NCBI GenBank assembly: GCA_913055785.1
Contig: CAJXLJ010000003.1
Span: 1-64,000 of the forward strand
Reading direction: 5' to 3'
Source of the DNA: an uncultured Parvularculaceae bacterium
GTDB lineage: Bacteria; Pseudomonadota; Alphaproteobacteria; Caulobacterales; Parvularculaceae
Length of the DNA: 64,000 nt
Each line of letters opens with the position of its first letter. Position 1 is the first letter of the stretch. A program made the position numbers and the translations under genes. The notes beneath the pieces are model-generated. The model did no database searches and was not told the DNA's origin. It saw nothing but the letters and a program-made list of their open reading frames with translations. Positions 10,446-19,023 of the stretch are shown in pieces.

Positions 10446-11864
10446 ATGGCCTGGTGGTTCGGCGTTAAACTCTGGAAACGCGTCTTTCTCGGGCTGGCGC
10501 TTGGCGTCGTCTTCGGTCTCGCCGTTACTCAATTCATGGGCGCGGAAAAAGGCGCCGCGCTGCTCACCGAGATCAAGATCATCGGCGATATCTTCATCGC
10601 GATGATCCGCCTCGTGATCATCCCGCTGATTTTCATGACGCTGGTGGCGGGCGTTCTGGCGCTCGGCGACCCGGCGAAGCTTGGCACGATCGGCCTTAAG
10701 ACGATCATGCTCTATCTAATGACGACTTTTTTCGCCAACATTATCGGCCTCATCATGGGAACGGTCTTTCGTCCCGGCGCGGGCGTCGACCTTGGCGGCG
10801 CGGAGCCAAGACAGGTCGCCACGGAAGCCGCGGGCTTCTGGGACCGGATTGTAGGCATGGCGACGAAAAACCCGTTCGAGCAGCTTTTTTCCGGCGATAT
10901 GATGACGCTCGCGCTGACAGGAGTGCTGGTGCTGATCGCCGTGATCGTCGCCATGCGCTCGGTGGGGAAGGGTGAAAAGAAGCAGCTATCGGGCGTCTTG
11001 TTTGTGGGCCTTTTCGCGCTCGGCGTTGCGATGTCGTCCGGGGATATCCTCGTCGTTATTTTCACCTCGCTTGTCTTTGGAATTGTCGTGCTTTTTCTTG
11101 GCGCCGCCGGCGCGCCGGTATCGCGCTTTTTTACCTATGCATCCGACAAGGTGCTTGGCGTCACCCAGTGGGTGATGGAGCTTGCGCCTTTCGGGGTCTT
11201 CGCGCTGATCGCCTGGGTCGCCGGAACGCGCGGCGTTGAGACGTTCACTGCGATTTTATGGCTTTTCGTCGCCGTCTATCTCGGCTGCTTCATTCACATG
11301 GGGCTCGTCTATGGCGGCATTATCAAGTTCGGGCTGAAACTTCCCTTCATCAATTTCTTCCGCGGCATTCTCGATGCGCAGATGGTCGCCTATTCCACCT
11401 CGTCGAGTTCCGCGACCCTGCCGGTGACGATCTCCAACGTGTCGAAAAACCTTGGCGTCTCGAAATCCGTTGCGGGTTCTGTCCTGCCGCTCGGCGCGAC
11501 CATCAACATGGACGGCACAGCGCTTTATCTCGGCATTGTCGCGCTCTTCACGGCGCAGGCCTTCGGTTACACGCTGGAGCCGCAGCATTATGTGCTGATC
11601 GCGCTTACCGCTGCGCTGGTTTCGATCGGCGCCGCGGGCATTCCTTCCGCGTCGCTCTTCCTGCTGGCGACCGTCCTTGAAGTGTTCAACGTGACGCCGG
11701 AACACACGGCGCTCGTCGTCGGCTTTATCTTCCCCTTCGATCGCCTGCTCGACATGATGCGCACTGTCGTCAACGTCACCGGCGATGCGACCGTCGCCGT
11801 GACGGTGGCGAAATGGGAGCACGAGCTCGATGAAGACGTATTCCGCTCGAAGGCGACGCAGTAA
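10446..11864 (+). CDS. Dicarboxylate/amino acid:cation symporter (DAACS family)
   Basis: A secondary transporter of the GltP/DctA family, which imports glutamate, aspartate or C4-dicarboxylates with Na+ or H+. The 472 residues show about eight membrane helices. The family's re-entrant hairpin motifs are visible: the serine-rich loop STSSSSATLPVTI and the substrate/cation motif GATINMDGTALY, followed by GIPSASLFLL. A polar C-terminal tail ends the protein. GGGAGAGGCCC precedes the ATG. The exact substrate cannot be read from the sequence. Confidence 0.93.
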   Translation: MAWWFGVKLWKRVFLGLALGVVFGLAVTQFMGAEKGAALLTEIKIIGDIFIAMIRLVIIPLIFMTLVAGVLALGDPAKLGTIGLKTIMLYLMTTFFANIIGLIMGTVFRPGAGVDLGGAEPRQVATEAAGFWDRIVGMATKNPFEQLFSGDMMTLALTGVLVLIAVIVAMRSVGKGEKKQLSGVLFVGLFALGVAMSSGDILVVIFTSLVFGIVVLFLGAAGAPVSRFFTYASDKVLGVTQWVMELAPFGVFALIAWVAGTRGVETFTAILWLFVAVYLGCFIHMGLVYGGIIKFGLKLPFINFFRGILDAQMVAYSTSSSSATLPVTISNVSKNLGVSKSVAGSVLPLGATINMDGTALYLGIVALFTAQAFGYTLEPQHYVLIALTAALVSIGAAGIPSASLFLLATVLEVFNVTPEHTALVVGFIFPFDRLLDMMRTVVNVTGDATVAVTVAKWEHELDEDVFRSKATQ

Positions 11865-11869
11865 AGCGC

Positions 11870-12598
11870 TTATCCGTAGGGGTATTCAGCCCCAAGCCGA
11901 AGTTGTGTGAGCGGCGTGTCGATCGCTTTGCCGGGGGTGCCGGTGTGTCGTTCCCATGGAGCGAACGGAAGCACCAGCGCGGCAAGGCTCTCGCACAACG
12001 TCAAAAGAGTATCTTCATCCAGCAAATCTTCGCTGGCGGCGTTGGCGTTCAAATGTGCTTTGATGCGCGCGCCAAGCGCCTCTTTCCGTATGCAACTCTC
12101 CGCCGTGAAGAAACGCAGGCAAACGCCATAAGCGCCTTTAATCCAGGCGTCCCATTCGTTCGCTGCAGTTTCGGCGATAACGTCTGTAAGCAGCGCGCCA
12201 TCTTTAAAACATTGCGGATACGCGTAGTTGGCGAAACGCTGTATTGAAATTTCTCGTTCGAAGGCGCTGTGAAAGCGAGCTGCATTTAAGTGGGCGGCCC
12301 GCGAGAAAGAGGCGCCGTCACGCACCGCCATTATGGCGCGGCGCAACCACCATACTGCGCCATGCGAATACCATTGACGCGCGGACGCTGGTGGTTTTGG
12401 GTCTGTTACGCCTGTATAGGCTGCCAATGCGCTCCACCAGCCGTCATTTTCCGAATAGGCGTAAATCGGACCTGGGGCGCATTTGCAATCCAATAATGTG
12501 CGCGTTTCATCATTGCTGACGCCAATTGAGCGACTGACGGCTTCAAGGGGCAAAAACCAGCGATCGACATAACTTTGCGCCAAGTCAGGCTGGTGCAT
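11870..12598 (-). CDS. Hypothetical protein, possibly DUF6058-like
   Basis: A 242-residue soluble protein with no signal peptide or membrane helix. It carries many Trp, Cys and Tyr residues, and opens with a helix-turn-helix-like stretch (SRSIGVSNDETRTLLDCK). The layout and the WYSHGAVWWLRRA and ECRIR-like cysteine segments remind me of the DUF6058 family linked to natural-product loci, but I cannot confirm this. GAGGAGAAAGC just upstream supports the ATG at 12598. Base composition is somewhat more A+T-rich than the flanking housekeeping genes, and the upstream region is clearly A+T-rich, so recent acquisition is possible. It converges on the symporter gene. Confidence 0.6.
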   Translation of the reverse strand: MHQPDLAQSYVDRWFLPLEAVSRSIGVSNDETRTLLDCKCAPGPIYAYSENDGWWSALAAYTGVTDPKPPASARQWYSHGAVWWLRRAIMAVRDGASFSRAAHLNAARFHSAFEREISIQRFANYAYPQCFKDGALLTDVIAETAANEWDAWIKGAYGVCLRFFTAESCIRKEALGARIKAHLNANAASEDLLDEDTLLTLCESLAALVLPFAPWERHTGTPGKAIDTPLTQLRLGAEYPYG

Positions 12599-12992
12599 GC
12601 TTTCTCCTCAAGATTTTGTCTAGTTACGACGCATACCGTTTTCGAGATCGCCGGCCACCCGATTCTTGACTTATCGCGACTTAATTTAATCGATTTTTTC
12701 GAATTAGGTCATTAATATTATCAATTTTAACTCTGTGCCGGACATCCTATATGTAGGTCGGGAATGGCTCTTCGCTTAACGGCGAAGTTATGGGGCGGGG
12801 CGCTCCGCATCCTCTCTCCCCTCGCGCGAGCGCCCCGTTTCGTAATTCTCCCCTAATGCTTGCTTTTCAGCCCTCCAGCGCCTATATCGCCACCGCTTTC
12901 GGGAAATCTGACCTTTCCCGCGTCTACCGGTACGACCCCCAGCGTGAAAATGGGACGAGACCGGGGATGCACCGCCGCCGGAGTAATGCTCC

Positions 12993-13047
12993 CGCGGCGG
13001 CAAACTGCGTTTGCCGCCGCAAATCTTGAGTTTGCGGGCTTCGCCCC
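12993..13047 (+). repeat. Palindromic REP-like repeat, copy 1
   Basis: This unit starts with a perfect 12-bp inverted repeat (12994-13005 with 13009-13020, loop TGC) built on GCGGCGGCAAAC. It continues with CTTGAGTTTGCGGGCTTCGCCC. The same unit recurs at 13089-13142 with only a few changes. Between the two copies lie two further short hairpins, at 13048-13063 (GACCGC/GCGGTC) and 13076-13091 (GCGGGC/GCCCGC). Confidence 0.75.
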
Positions 13048-13088
13048 GACCGCGAAGGCGGTCGAAATAAAATTGGCGGGCCTTCGCC

Positions 13089-13142
13089 CGCGGCGGCAGA
13101 CTGCATTTGCCGCCGCAAAACTTGAGTTTGCGGGCTTCGCCC
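13089..13142 (+). repeat. Palindromic REP-like repeat, copy 2
   Basis: This second copy of the unit at 12993 carries changes in the stem (CAGAC and ATTTG) that replace A-T pairs by a G-T wobble and one mismatch, so the fold is mostly kept. It includes the stems 13113-13119 with 13127-13133, and 13130-13135 with 13139-13144. Confidence 0.75.
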
Positions 13143-13162
13143 GCGGCGGCAAACTGCGTTTG
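13142..13162 (+). repeat. Palindromic REP-like repeat, truncated third copy
   Basis: The first 21 bases of the unit are repeated exactly as in copy 1 and stop inside the right arm. The cupin gene starts 14 bp further on, so the array abuts its ribosome site. Confidence 0.7.
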
Positions 13163-13175
13163 GTTATGAGGATCG

Positions 13176-13496
13176 ATGTTGGACTATCGCCTTGTCTTTG
13201 CGGATGTCGACTGGGAGCCGGCCCTTGAAGGGACGGCGCGCCTCAAGCGCATCGTACAGAACGGCAAGGTTTTCCGCCTTGTCGAGCTGAGCCCGAAGAC
13301 TGACCACCCCCACTGGTGCGTTGCCGGGCATGTCGGCATGATCGTCGAAGGCGATCTCGAAATCGATTTCGACGGCGAGAAAGCCGTCTTCCACGCGGGC
13401 GACGCGCTGTTCATTCCGGATGGAGAGGCGCACCGTCATCGCCCGCGCGCCCTCAGCAACCGCGCCCTGATGTTTCTGATCGAGGATGAAGCCTGA
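13176..13496 (+). CDS. Small single-domain cupin protein
   Basis: A 106-residue cytosolic protein that forms one cupin barrel. Motif 1 is around DHPHWCVAGHVGMIVEGDLEI and motif 2 around GDALFIPDGEAHRH, which gives potential metal-binding His residues. Substrate is unknown. GAGGATCG precedes the ATG. Its TGA overlaps the ffh start codon in a TGATG junction, so ffh translation is probably coupled to it. The hairpin cluster lies immediately upstream. Confidence 0.85.
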   Translation: MLDYRLVFADVDWEPALEGTARLKRIVQNGKVFRLVELSPKTDHPHWCVAGHVGMIVEGDLEIDFDGEKAVFHAGDALFIPDGEAHRHRPRALSNRALMFLIEDEA

Positions 13497-15022
13497 TGTT
13501 TGAAAGCTTGAGCGAGCGGCTTGGCTCCGTCTTTGAAAAGCTTCGCGGCAAGGGAGCCTTGGAGGAAAAAGACGTCGACGCCGCCTTGCGCGAGGTGCGG
13601 ATCGCGCTTCTCGAGGCAGATGTCGCGCTTCCTGTCGCCAAGGATTTCATCGCCAGGGTCAAGGAGCGCGCTGTCGGAACGGAGGTCCTGCGTTCGGTGA
13701 CCCCGGGCCAGCAGGTCGTTAAAATCGTCCACGACGCGCTGGTCGAGATGCTCGGCGGCGACGTCGACGCCGCCCTCAATTTTGCAACAACGCCGCCCGC
13801 TGCGATCATGATGGTCGGCCTTCAGGGCTCGGGTAAAACAACCTCGACGGCCAAGATCGCACTGCGCCTCCAGAAGCGTGAAAAGAAAAAGGTCCTGATG
13901 GCCTCGCTCGACACGCGCCGGCCGGCTGCGCAAGAGCAGCTCAAAATTTTGGGCGAGCAGGTTGACGTCAAAACCCTCCCCATCATTGCCGGTCAGGCGC
14001 CGCGCGACATCGCCCGGCGGGCGATTGAGGCCGGGCGCCTTGGCGGTTATGACGTCGTCATGCTCGACACCGCGGGCCGGCTTTCCATCGATGAGCAGTT
14101 GATGGCGGAAGTCGCCGACATCGCCCGCGAGACGAACCCGATTGAGACCCTTCTCGTCGTCGACTCGCTCACCGGTCAGGACGCCGTTCAAACCGCCCAG
14201 AAGTTCAAGGAAAGAACGCCCGTCACCGGCGTCGTGATGACCCGCATCGACGGCGACGCCCGCGGCGGAGCCGCGCTTTCCATGCGTGCGGTCACCGGGG
14301 CACCGATCAAGTTCATCGGCGTCGGCGAAAAGCTCGACGCGCTCGACACCTTCGAGCCCGAACGCATGGCGGGGCGCATTCTCGGCATGGGCGACATTGT
14401 TTCGCTGGTTGAGAAAGCCAGTGAAGAAATCGACGTCGCCAAGGCCAAGAAGGCGGCGAAGAAAATGGCCAAGGGCGAGTTCGACATGGACGATCTCGCC
14501 GACCAGTTTCGCCAGATGCGCAAGATGGGCGGGCTCGGCGCCATCATGGGGCTGATGCCCGGCATGGGCAAAATGAAGAAGATGGTCGATCAGGCGGGCG
14601 GTCTCGACGACAGGGAGATTGTTCGCCAGGAAGCGATCATCAGCTCCATGACGAAAAAGGAGCGTAAAAGTCCGAAGGTTTTGAACGCTTCGCGCAAGAA
14701 GCGGATCGCCGCCGGTTCCGGAACGTCGGTTCAGGAGATCAACAAGCTTGTCAAAGCCCATCGCCAGATGGCTGACATGATGAAAAAGATGGGCCGGGGC
14801 GGCATGAAGGGATTGGCGTCGCAACTCGCCGGTATGGGCGGCGGTATGCCCGGGGGCATGGGCGCTCCGGCGGGCGCCGCCGAGCTGATGAAGCCTTCAA
14901 AGGGCGCGAAAAGTCAGGATACGGAAGAGATCGATTTCGACGCTGTTGAAAAGGCGCTCTCCGGTCAAGCGCCGATGCCGCCGGGAATGGGCGGTCTGCC
15001 GGGTTTGGGAAAGAAGAAGTAG
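13496..15022 (+). CDS. ffh: Signal recognition particle protein Ffh
   Basis: Ffh is the GTPase of the signal recognition particle, which with 4.5S RNA targets membrane proteins to FtsY. The 508 residues show the N helical bundle (1-90), the G domain with [15 protein letters not shown] (P-loop), the [11 protein letters not shown] box, DTAGRLSID and [14 protein letters not shown], then the Met-rich M domain from about 330 with [12 protein letters not shown]-like runs. The C-terminal extension is slightly longer than in E. coli. It is followed 29 bp later by rpsP, the usual neighbour. The start overlaps the cupin stop. Confidence 0.97.
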   Translation: MFESLSERLGSVFEKLRGKGALEEKDVDAALREVRIALLEADVALPVAKDFIARVKERAVGTEVLRSVTPGQQVVKIVHDALVEMLGGDVDAALNFATTPPAAIMMVGLQGSGKTTSTAKIALRLQKREKKKVLMASLDTRRPAAQEQLKILGEQVDVKTLPIIAGQAPRDIARRAIEAGRLGGYDVVMLDTAGRLSIDEQLMAEVADIARETNPIETLLVVDSLTGQDAVQTAQKFKERTPVTGVVMTRIDGDARGGAALSMRAVTGAPIKFIGVGEKLDALDTFEPERMAGRILGMGDIVSLVEKASEEIDVAKAKKAAKKMAKGEFDMDDLADQFRQMRKMGGLGAIMGLMPGMGKMKKMVDQAGGLDDREIVRQEAIISSMTKKERKSPKVLNASRKKRIAAGSGTSVQEINKLVKAHRQMADMMKKMGRGGMKGLASQLAGMGGGMPGGMGAPAGAAELMKPSKGAKSQDTEEIDFDAVEKALSGQAPMPPGMGGLPGLGKKK

Positions 15023-15051
15023 AGAATTCTAAGTTCAAGAAAGGAAAACCA

Positions 15052-15495
15052 ATGTCACTTAAAATCAGACTGGCCCGGGGCGGGGCGAAGAAGCGTCCGT
15101 TCTATTCGATTGTTGTTGCCGACAGCCGCATGCCCCGCGACGGTCGCTTCATCGAAAAGATCGGCACCTATAACCCGCTCCTTAAAAAAGACGATGAAAA
15201 CCGCGTTCAGTATAATGAGGAACGCGTCAAGCATTGGCTCGGCGTCGGCGCCAAGCCGTCCGATCGCGTGGCGCGCTTTCTCGCCGCCAACGATCTGGTG
15301 AAATGGGAGCACGGCAATAATCCGAAGAAGGGCGAGCCGGGCGAAAAAGCCAAGGAACGCGAAGCCGAGCGCAAAGAGAAGGAAGAAGCCGCCAAGGCCG
15401 CCGCTGAAGAAGCCGCTGCTGCGCCGGCTGAAGAGCCTGCTGCGGAAGAGGCCCCGGCCGAGGAAGCCGCCGCCGAAGGCGAAAAAGCCGAATAG
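15052..15495 (+). CDS. rpsP: 30S ribosomal protein S16
   Basis: S16 is an assembly protein of the small ribosomal subunit. The first 80 or so residues are the conserved domain ([40 protein letters not shown]). A charged, then Ala/Glu-rich tail follows (about 95-147), as in many alphaproteobacterial S16 proteins. AAGGAAA precedes the ATG. rimM and trmD normally follow but are absent downstream; they lie in reverse at 27.3-29.1 kb. Confidence 0.96.
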   Translation: MSLKIRLARGGAKKRPFYSIVVADSRMPRDGRFIEKIGTYNPLLKKDDENRVQYNEERVKHWLGVGAKPSDRVARFLAANDLVKWEHGNNPKKGEPGEKAKEREAERKEKEEAAKAAAEEAAAAPAEEPAAEEAPAEEAAAEGEKAE

Positions 15496-15513
15496 GCTTT
15501 GCGCATGCGATCA

Positions 15514-15661
15514 AACCGGAGATTACCATCCGGTTAGGTGTTTTCGTCTGCGGGGCGCTGTCCCGCAGACGGCTTGGAATTACGCCCATTCGCGCCGGCG
15601 TTTTCGCACTCGATAACAAAACCGTGAGCTTGCGGTCGGGGTTCGCCCCCGATGGTTTTGC
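15514..15661. repeat. Three stem-loops after rpsP
   Basis: Three inverted repeats lie in a row. AACCGGA pairs with TCCGGTT (15514-15535). A perfect 10-bp stem, CGTCTGCGGG with CCCGCAGACG, occupies 15545-15571. A compound palindrome covers 15617-15660: CAAAACC with GGTTTTG outside, TCGGGG with CCCCGA inside. None is followed by a convincing T-tract on the plus strand. The last one resembles, in a diverged form, the GAGTTTGCGGGCTTCGCCC part of the repeats at 12993-13142. Confidence 0.55.
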
Positions 15662-15712
15662 GCTATTCTGGGTTTCAGGCTGATGAGGGGCTGGAATGCA
15701 AAGGAGCGTGAC

Positions 15713-15910
15713 ATGACGGATGTGAAACGGTTTTTGATAGTAGCTGGCCTTGCGGCTTCAGGCATGTCTCTTTCCGGCTGCGTTGCGGCTGTCGTCGGGG
15801 CCGGCGCTGTGGCGGCTGACGAGATCGTTGAAGGCGACGGCAAATTCGACCCGCTCGAAGAGGCCTATGACGGCGATGATTCAACGACGCCGATCATCGA
15901 CGAAGACTGA
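15713..15910 (+). CDS. Small predicted lipoprotein
   Basis: A 65-residue protein with a type II signal peptide: a hydrophobic stretch, then LSGC at about residues 19-22. The mature part is short, Ala/Gly/Val-rich and then acidic (EGDGKFDPLEE to the C-terminal IIDED). AAGGAGCGTGAC precedes the ATG at 15713 and makes this start better than 15683. Function is unknown. Confidence 0.65.
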   Translation: MTDVKRFLIVAGLAASGMSLSGCVAAVVGAGAVAADEIVEGDGKFDPLEEAYDGDDSTTPIIDED

Positions 15911-16148
15911 TCCCGCCATCAGGACCCGCCGCTTCACGGCTGCGGATAGACTGGCGGTGATGAGGCGGGCCCGCCGTATTCGGGGCCGAAACTGCGCCCG
16001 GCGCGGCGAAATGGGGCTGTCCGGAAGAGGAATCGAGATTTTAGCCCGCTGGTCCTTGCCCATACGCCCCGGCCCCGCCTAATCTCCTCCAAATTTCAAC
16101 AAGAAGCGCGATGAGACGCGCTGAGGCGAATAAGGGCGGGTAATAAGT

Positions 16149-17594
16149 ATGGAAGAGTTTTACGCATCCGTTGACAGTGTCAGCGGGTTCATCTGGGGCG
16201 GCGCGGACTGGAATGGGTACTGGATACCGGCGCCGATGGTGGTCGTGCTGCTGGGCGCGGGCCTTTATTTCATGATCCGGCTGAAGTTTCTGCCGATCCG
16301 GCGCCTGTTTCCGGCTTTCGGCAATCTTTTCTTCCGTAGCCGCAGCGGCTCTACCGATGATTCTTCCGGCGGCGACATCACGCCATGGAACGCGCTTTCG
16401 ACGGCGCTGTCCGGCCAGGTCGGCACCGGCAACCTCGCCGGCGTTGCGACCGCGCTGACCCTCGGCGGCCCGGGCGCGATTTTCTGGATGTGGGTGACGG
16501 CGGTCGTCGGCATGGCGGCGGCTTTTGCGGAATCGAGCCTGGCGGTGAAGTATCGCGAACGCCATCCGGACGGGACCACCCATGGCGGCCCGATGATGTA
16601 CATCAAGAACGGCCTTTCCGGGAAGTGGCACTGGCTCGCTTTGTTCTTTGCGCTCGGCACGATGTTTTCAGCCGTCGTCACCGGCAACATGACGCAGGCG
16701 AATTCGATTGCGACGGCAATGGAGGCGTCATCGGGTGTTCCGACATGGGTGTCGGGGCTTGTCGTTGCGATCGCCGCTTTCATTGTCATTATCGGAGGTA
16801 TCAAGTCGATCGGCTCCGTCGCCGGCAAGATCGTGCCGGCGATGGCGCTCGGTTACATTCTGATCGCGATCATCATGCTTGTGATGCATGCGGAGCATGT
16901 GCCGGAAGCCTTCGGCAAGATATTCGCCTACGCATTCGGTCTTGAGCAAGCGGGCGGCGGGATCGCCGGTTACGCCGTTCTGCAGGCCGTGCGCGCCGGC
17001 GTGGCGAGAGGCCTTTTCTCCAACGAAGCTGGGCAAGGCTCGACAGCGATCGCACACGCCGCGGCGAAGACGGATGATCCCGTGTTCCAGGGTGAGATCG
17101 CGATGCTCGGCGCGTTTATTGACACGATCGTTATCTGCACGATGACGGCGCTCGTCATTCTGGCGGTGCCGGGAGTGTTCCCCGGGGCTGACGGCGGCAC
17201 CGTTGAGTATGCCTGGCAGTCAACGCTGCAAGGCGCCCAGGTGACGACGGCTGTATTCGGCCACGCGCTACCCGATGTTTCGGTTTTCGGGACCACCATT
17301 TCACCGGGCGGTATTTTCATCGCCGTGGCTTTGGCGCTATTCGCCTTCACCACGATTCTTGGCTGGTCATACTATATGGAGCAGGCGGCGACCTATCTGT
17401 TCGGCGACTGGATCGCAAAGCCGGTCCGCGTCATCTGGGTTGTCATGGTTTTCGTTGGCGCGCTTCAGCAGATCGATTTTATCTGGAAGTTTGGCGATCT
17501 CGCCAACGCGTCGATGGCGTTTCCGAACCTGATCGCGATCCTGCTGCTTTCTCCCGTTGTCATCGCCATGGCGAAGGAGAAAGGCCGGCTCTGA
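16149..17594 (+). CDS. Alanine/glycine:cation symporter (AGCS family)
   Basis: An inner-membrane Na+- or H+-coupled amino-acid importer of the AGCS family (AgcS/DagA/AlsT type). The 481 residues contain about eleven hydrophobic helices. Family landmarks include ALSGQVGTGNLAGVATAL, GGPGAIFWMWVTAVVGMA, and RGLFSNEAGQGSTAIAHAAA, the core Na+/substrate motif. It stands alone, followed by an outer-membrane barrel gene on the same strand. Confidence 0.93.
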   Translation: MEEFYASVDSVSGFIWGGADWNGYWIPAPMVVVLLGAGLYFMIRLKFLPIRRLFPAFGNLFFRSRSGSTDDSSGGDITPWNALSTALSGQVGTGNLAGVATALTLGGPGAIFWMWVTAVVGMAAAFAESSLAVKYRERHPDGTTHGGPMMYIKNGLSGKWHWLALFFALGTMFSAVVTGNMTQANSIATAMEASSGVPTWVSGLVVAIAAFIVIIGGIKSIGSVAGKIVPAMALGYILIAIIMLVMHAEHVPEAFGKIFAYAFGLEQAGGGIAGYAVLQAVRAGVARGLFSNEAGQGSTAIAHAAAKTDDPVFQGEIAMLGAFIDTIVICTMTALVILAVPGVFPGADGGTVEYAWQSTLQGAQVTTAVFGHALPDVSVFGTTISPGGIFIAVALALFAFTTILGWSYYMEQAATYLFGDWIAKPVRVIWVVMVFVGALQQIDFIWKFGDLANASMAFPNLIAILLLSPVVIAMAKEKGRL

Positions 17595-17690
17595 GCGCGG
17601 CCGTCGCGTCAGCCTTCCGGTTGAGCGCTTGGCGGTTGCCCGCGCCCTCGTGGCTGGGTAGTCTCTGGGCGTCCGGCGGAGGAGTGTGAC

Positions 17691-18395
17691 GTGAGAATAG
17701 TAACGGCGTTTTTTCTGGCGGCTGCAGTTACAGGGGGAACGGCTTTCGCACAGGAAGGCGCCGCGCCCCTTGAAGATGGCGGCTATATCCGCATCGGCGG
17801 CGGCGCGACTTTCGTGAACGGCTGGGAACAGTCGTTCGCTAGGAATCCTGACACCGTTGTATGCCTCGCGATCGGCTGTAATCCCGACAGCCAAACGCTC
17901 GACTTCAAAAGCGGATGGGCCGGGACGGCGGCGATCGGTTTTGATTATGCAGACGGAATCCGGACAGAACTTGAATATCGTTATACGCAGTCTGAAGTTT
18001 CCACCCAGCGCTTGTTCGAGGGCGGGTTCGAAGTCTCCAACGCGGCGCCGGATGAAAATGTCTCCGGCCATTTCCTGATGTCGAATTTCTATTTCGATTT
18101 CTACACCAAAAGCGCGGTCACGCCCTATATCGGCGGTGGGGTTGGTGGCGCTTTCATAGAGAACGAACGCGGCATGCGCGACGCCGCGCTCGCCTATCAG
18201 GGACGGGCCGGATTGTCCGTATCCATGGGCGACGGTTGGTCGACTGATGTTGAATATCTCTTCGTGAGGACGAAGAGGCTCGTATTCGGTCCGAATACTG
18301 AGGATTTTACGCCCGCCGGGCCGTTTGAGCTCAATATCAGCGGGGACCGCTATCAGTCTTCGTCCGTGATGCTCTTCCTTCGCAAGCGGCTCTGA
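17691..18395 (+). CDS. Outer-membrane beta-barrel protein
   Basis: A 234-residue exported protein with a signal peptide (about 1-20, cleaved near TAFAQ). Alternating hydrophobic strands follow, with YIRIGGGATF, TAAIGFDYADGIRTELEYRY and TPYIGGGVGGAF, the pattern of an OmpA/OmpW-like eight-strand porin. The last residues (SSVMLFLRKRL) end without the classic terminal Phe. The start is a GTG with GGAGGAGTGTGAC upstream. Function is unknown. Confidence 0.78.
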   Translation: MRIVTAFFLAAAVTGGTAFAQEGAAPLEDGGYIRIGGGATFVNGWEQSFARNPDTVVCLAIGCNPDSQTLDFKSGWAGTAAIGFDYADGIRTELEYRYTQSEVSTQRLFEGGFEVSNAAPDENVSGHFLMSNFYFDFYTKSAVTPYIGGGVGGAFIENERGMRDAALAYQGRAGLSVSMGDGWSTDVEYLFVRTKRLVFGPNTEDFTPAGPFELNISGDRYQSSSVMLFLRKRL

Positions 18396-18405
18396 GCGCT
18401 GCGCC

Positions 18406-19023
18406 ATGATGCCGCTCGAGCTTTATCTCGCTTTTGCAGCGGCGTCAGCGTTGCTTGTGCTGACCCCCGGGCCGATGGTCGCCTATCTCGTCGCCACAAC
18501 GCTGGCGCACGGATTGCGTCACGGGTTCATGGCGTTGATCGGCTCCGCCGCGGCGTCGGCGCTTCAACTGGCGGTCGTGGTCGTAGGGCTGTCGCTCATC
18601 CTCAGCACAGCTGCGGAAGCGTTTTTCTGGATTAAATGGGCGGGCGTCGCCTATCTTTTCTATCTCGGCGTCAAGGCCTTGCGCGCGCCTGTCGAGGACC
18701 TGGCGCCCGCGACGGCGGTTCAGCGATCCGCCCGGCGTACTGTCGCCGAAGCGTTTTTCGTCAATCTGACCAATCCGAAAGCACTGCTTTTCCACGGCGC
18801 CTTTCTTCCCTTGTTCGTTTCGCCCTCGGCGCCGGCGATGCCGCAGCTCGTTGTTCTGGCCGTGACGTTCATTGTCATTGCGGCTGTTCTGGACGGCTGC
18901 TGGGCGATCTTCGCCGCGCGGCTCAAGCCTCTTCTGGCCCGGGTCGGCCGCTGGCGTCATCGCATTACCGGCGGCGTGTTGCTGGGCGCCGCCGCCGGTC
19001 TCGCTCTTGTGCGGAAGTCTTGA
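18406..19023 (+). CDS. LysE/RhtB-family amino-acid exporter
   Basis: A 205-residue membrane protein with six hydrophobic helices and the LTPGPMVAYLVATTLAHG motif near the N-terminus, characteristic of the LysE/RhtB exporters of amino acids and homoserine lactones. A NLTNPKALLF segment in the middle is also conserved. The ATG follows the barrel gene by 10 bp, so cotranscription is likely. The substrate is not predictable. Confidence 0.88.
   Translation: MMPLELYLAFAAASALLVLTPGPMVAYLVATTLAHGLRHGFMALIGSAAASALQLAVVVVGLSLILSTAAEAFFWIKWAGVAYLFYLGVKALRAPVEDLAPATAVQRSARRTVAEAFFVNLTNPKALLFHGAFLPLFVSPSAPAMPQLVVLAVTFIVIAAVLDGCWAIFAARLKPLLARVGRWRHRITGGVLLGAAAGLALVRKS

Larger units (their letters stand above)
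12599..13175. other. 577-bp non-coding region with A+T-rich half and hairpin-rich half
   Basis: No gene is supported here. Bases 12599-12770 are A+T-rich and probably contain the promoter of the minus-strand gene at 11870-12598. From 12770 on, the sequence turns strongly G+C-rich. A 9-bp inverted repeat pairs 12796-12804 with 12839-12847. The last part, 12994-13162, is a dense run of palindromes listed separately. I looked for a 4.5S RNA because ffh follows, but did not see the conserved SRP core. Confidence 0.6.

Noticed and set aside
12780-13162. Possible 4.5S/SRP RNA or CRISPR array before ffh
   Set aside because: The SRP RNA core sequence is not seen. The repeats are palindromic, only 2-3 copies, and have no regular unique spacers, so they are not a CRISPR.
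13436-14824. 462-residue ORF on the minus strand opposite ffh
   Set aside because: It is antisense to a strongly conserved gene, His/Arg/Leu-rich in the manner of shadow frames, and has no domain, signal or ribosome site.
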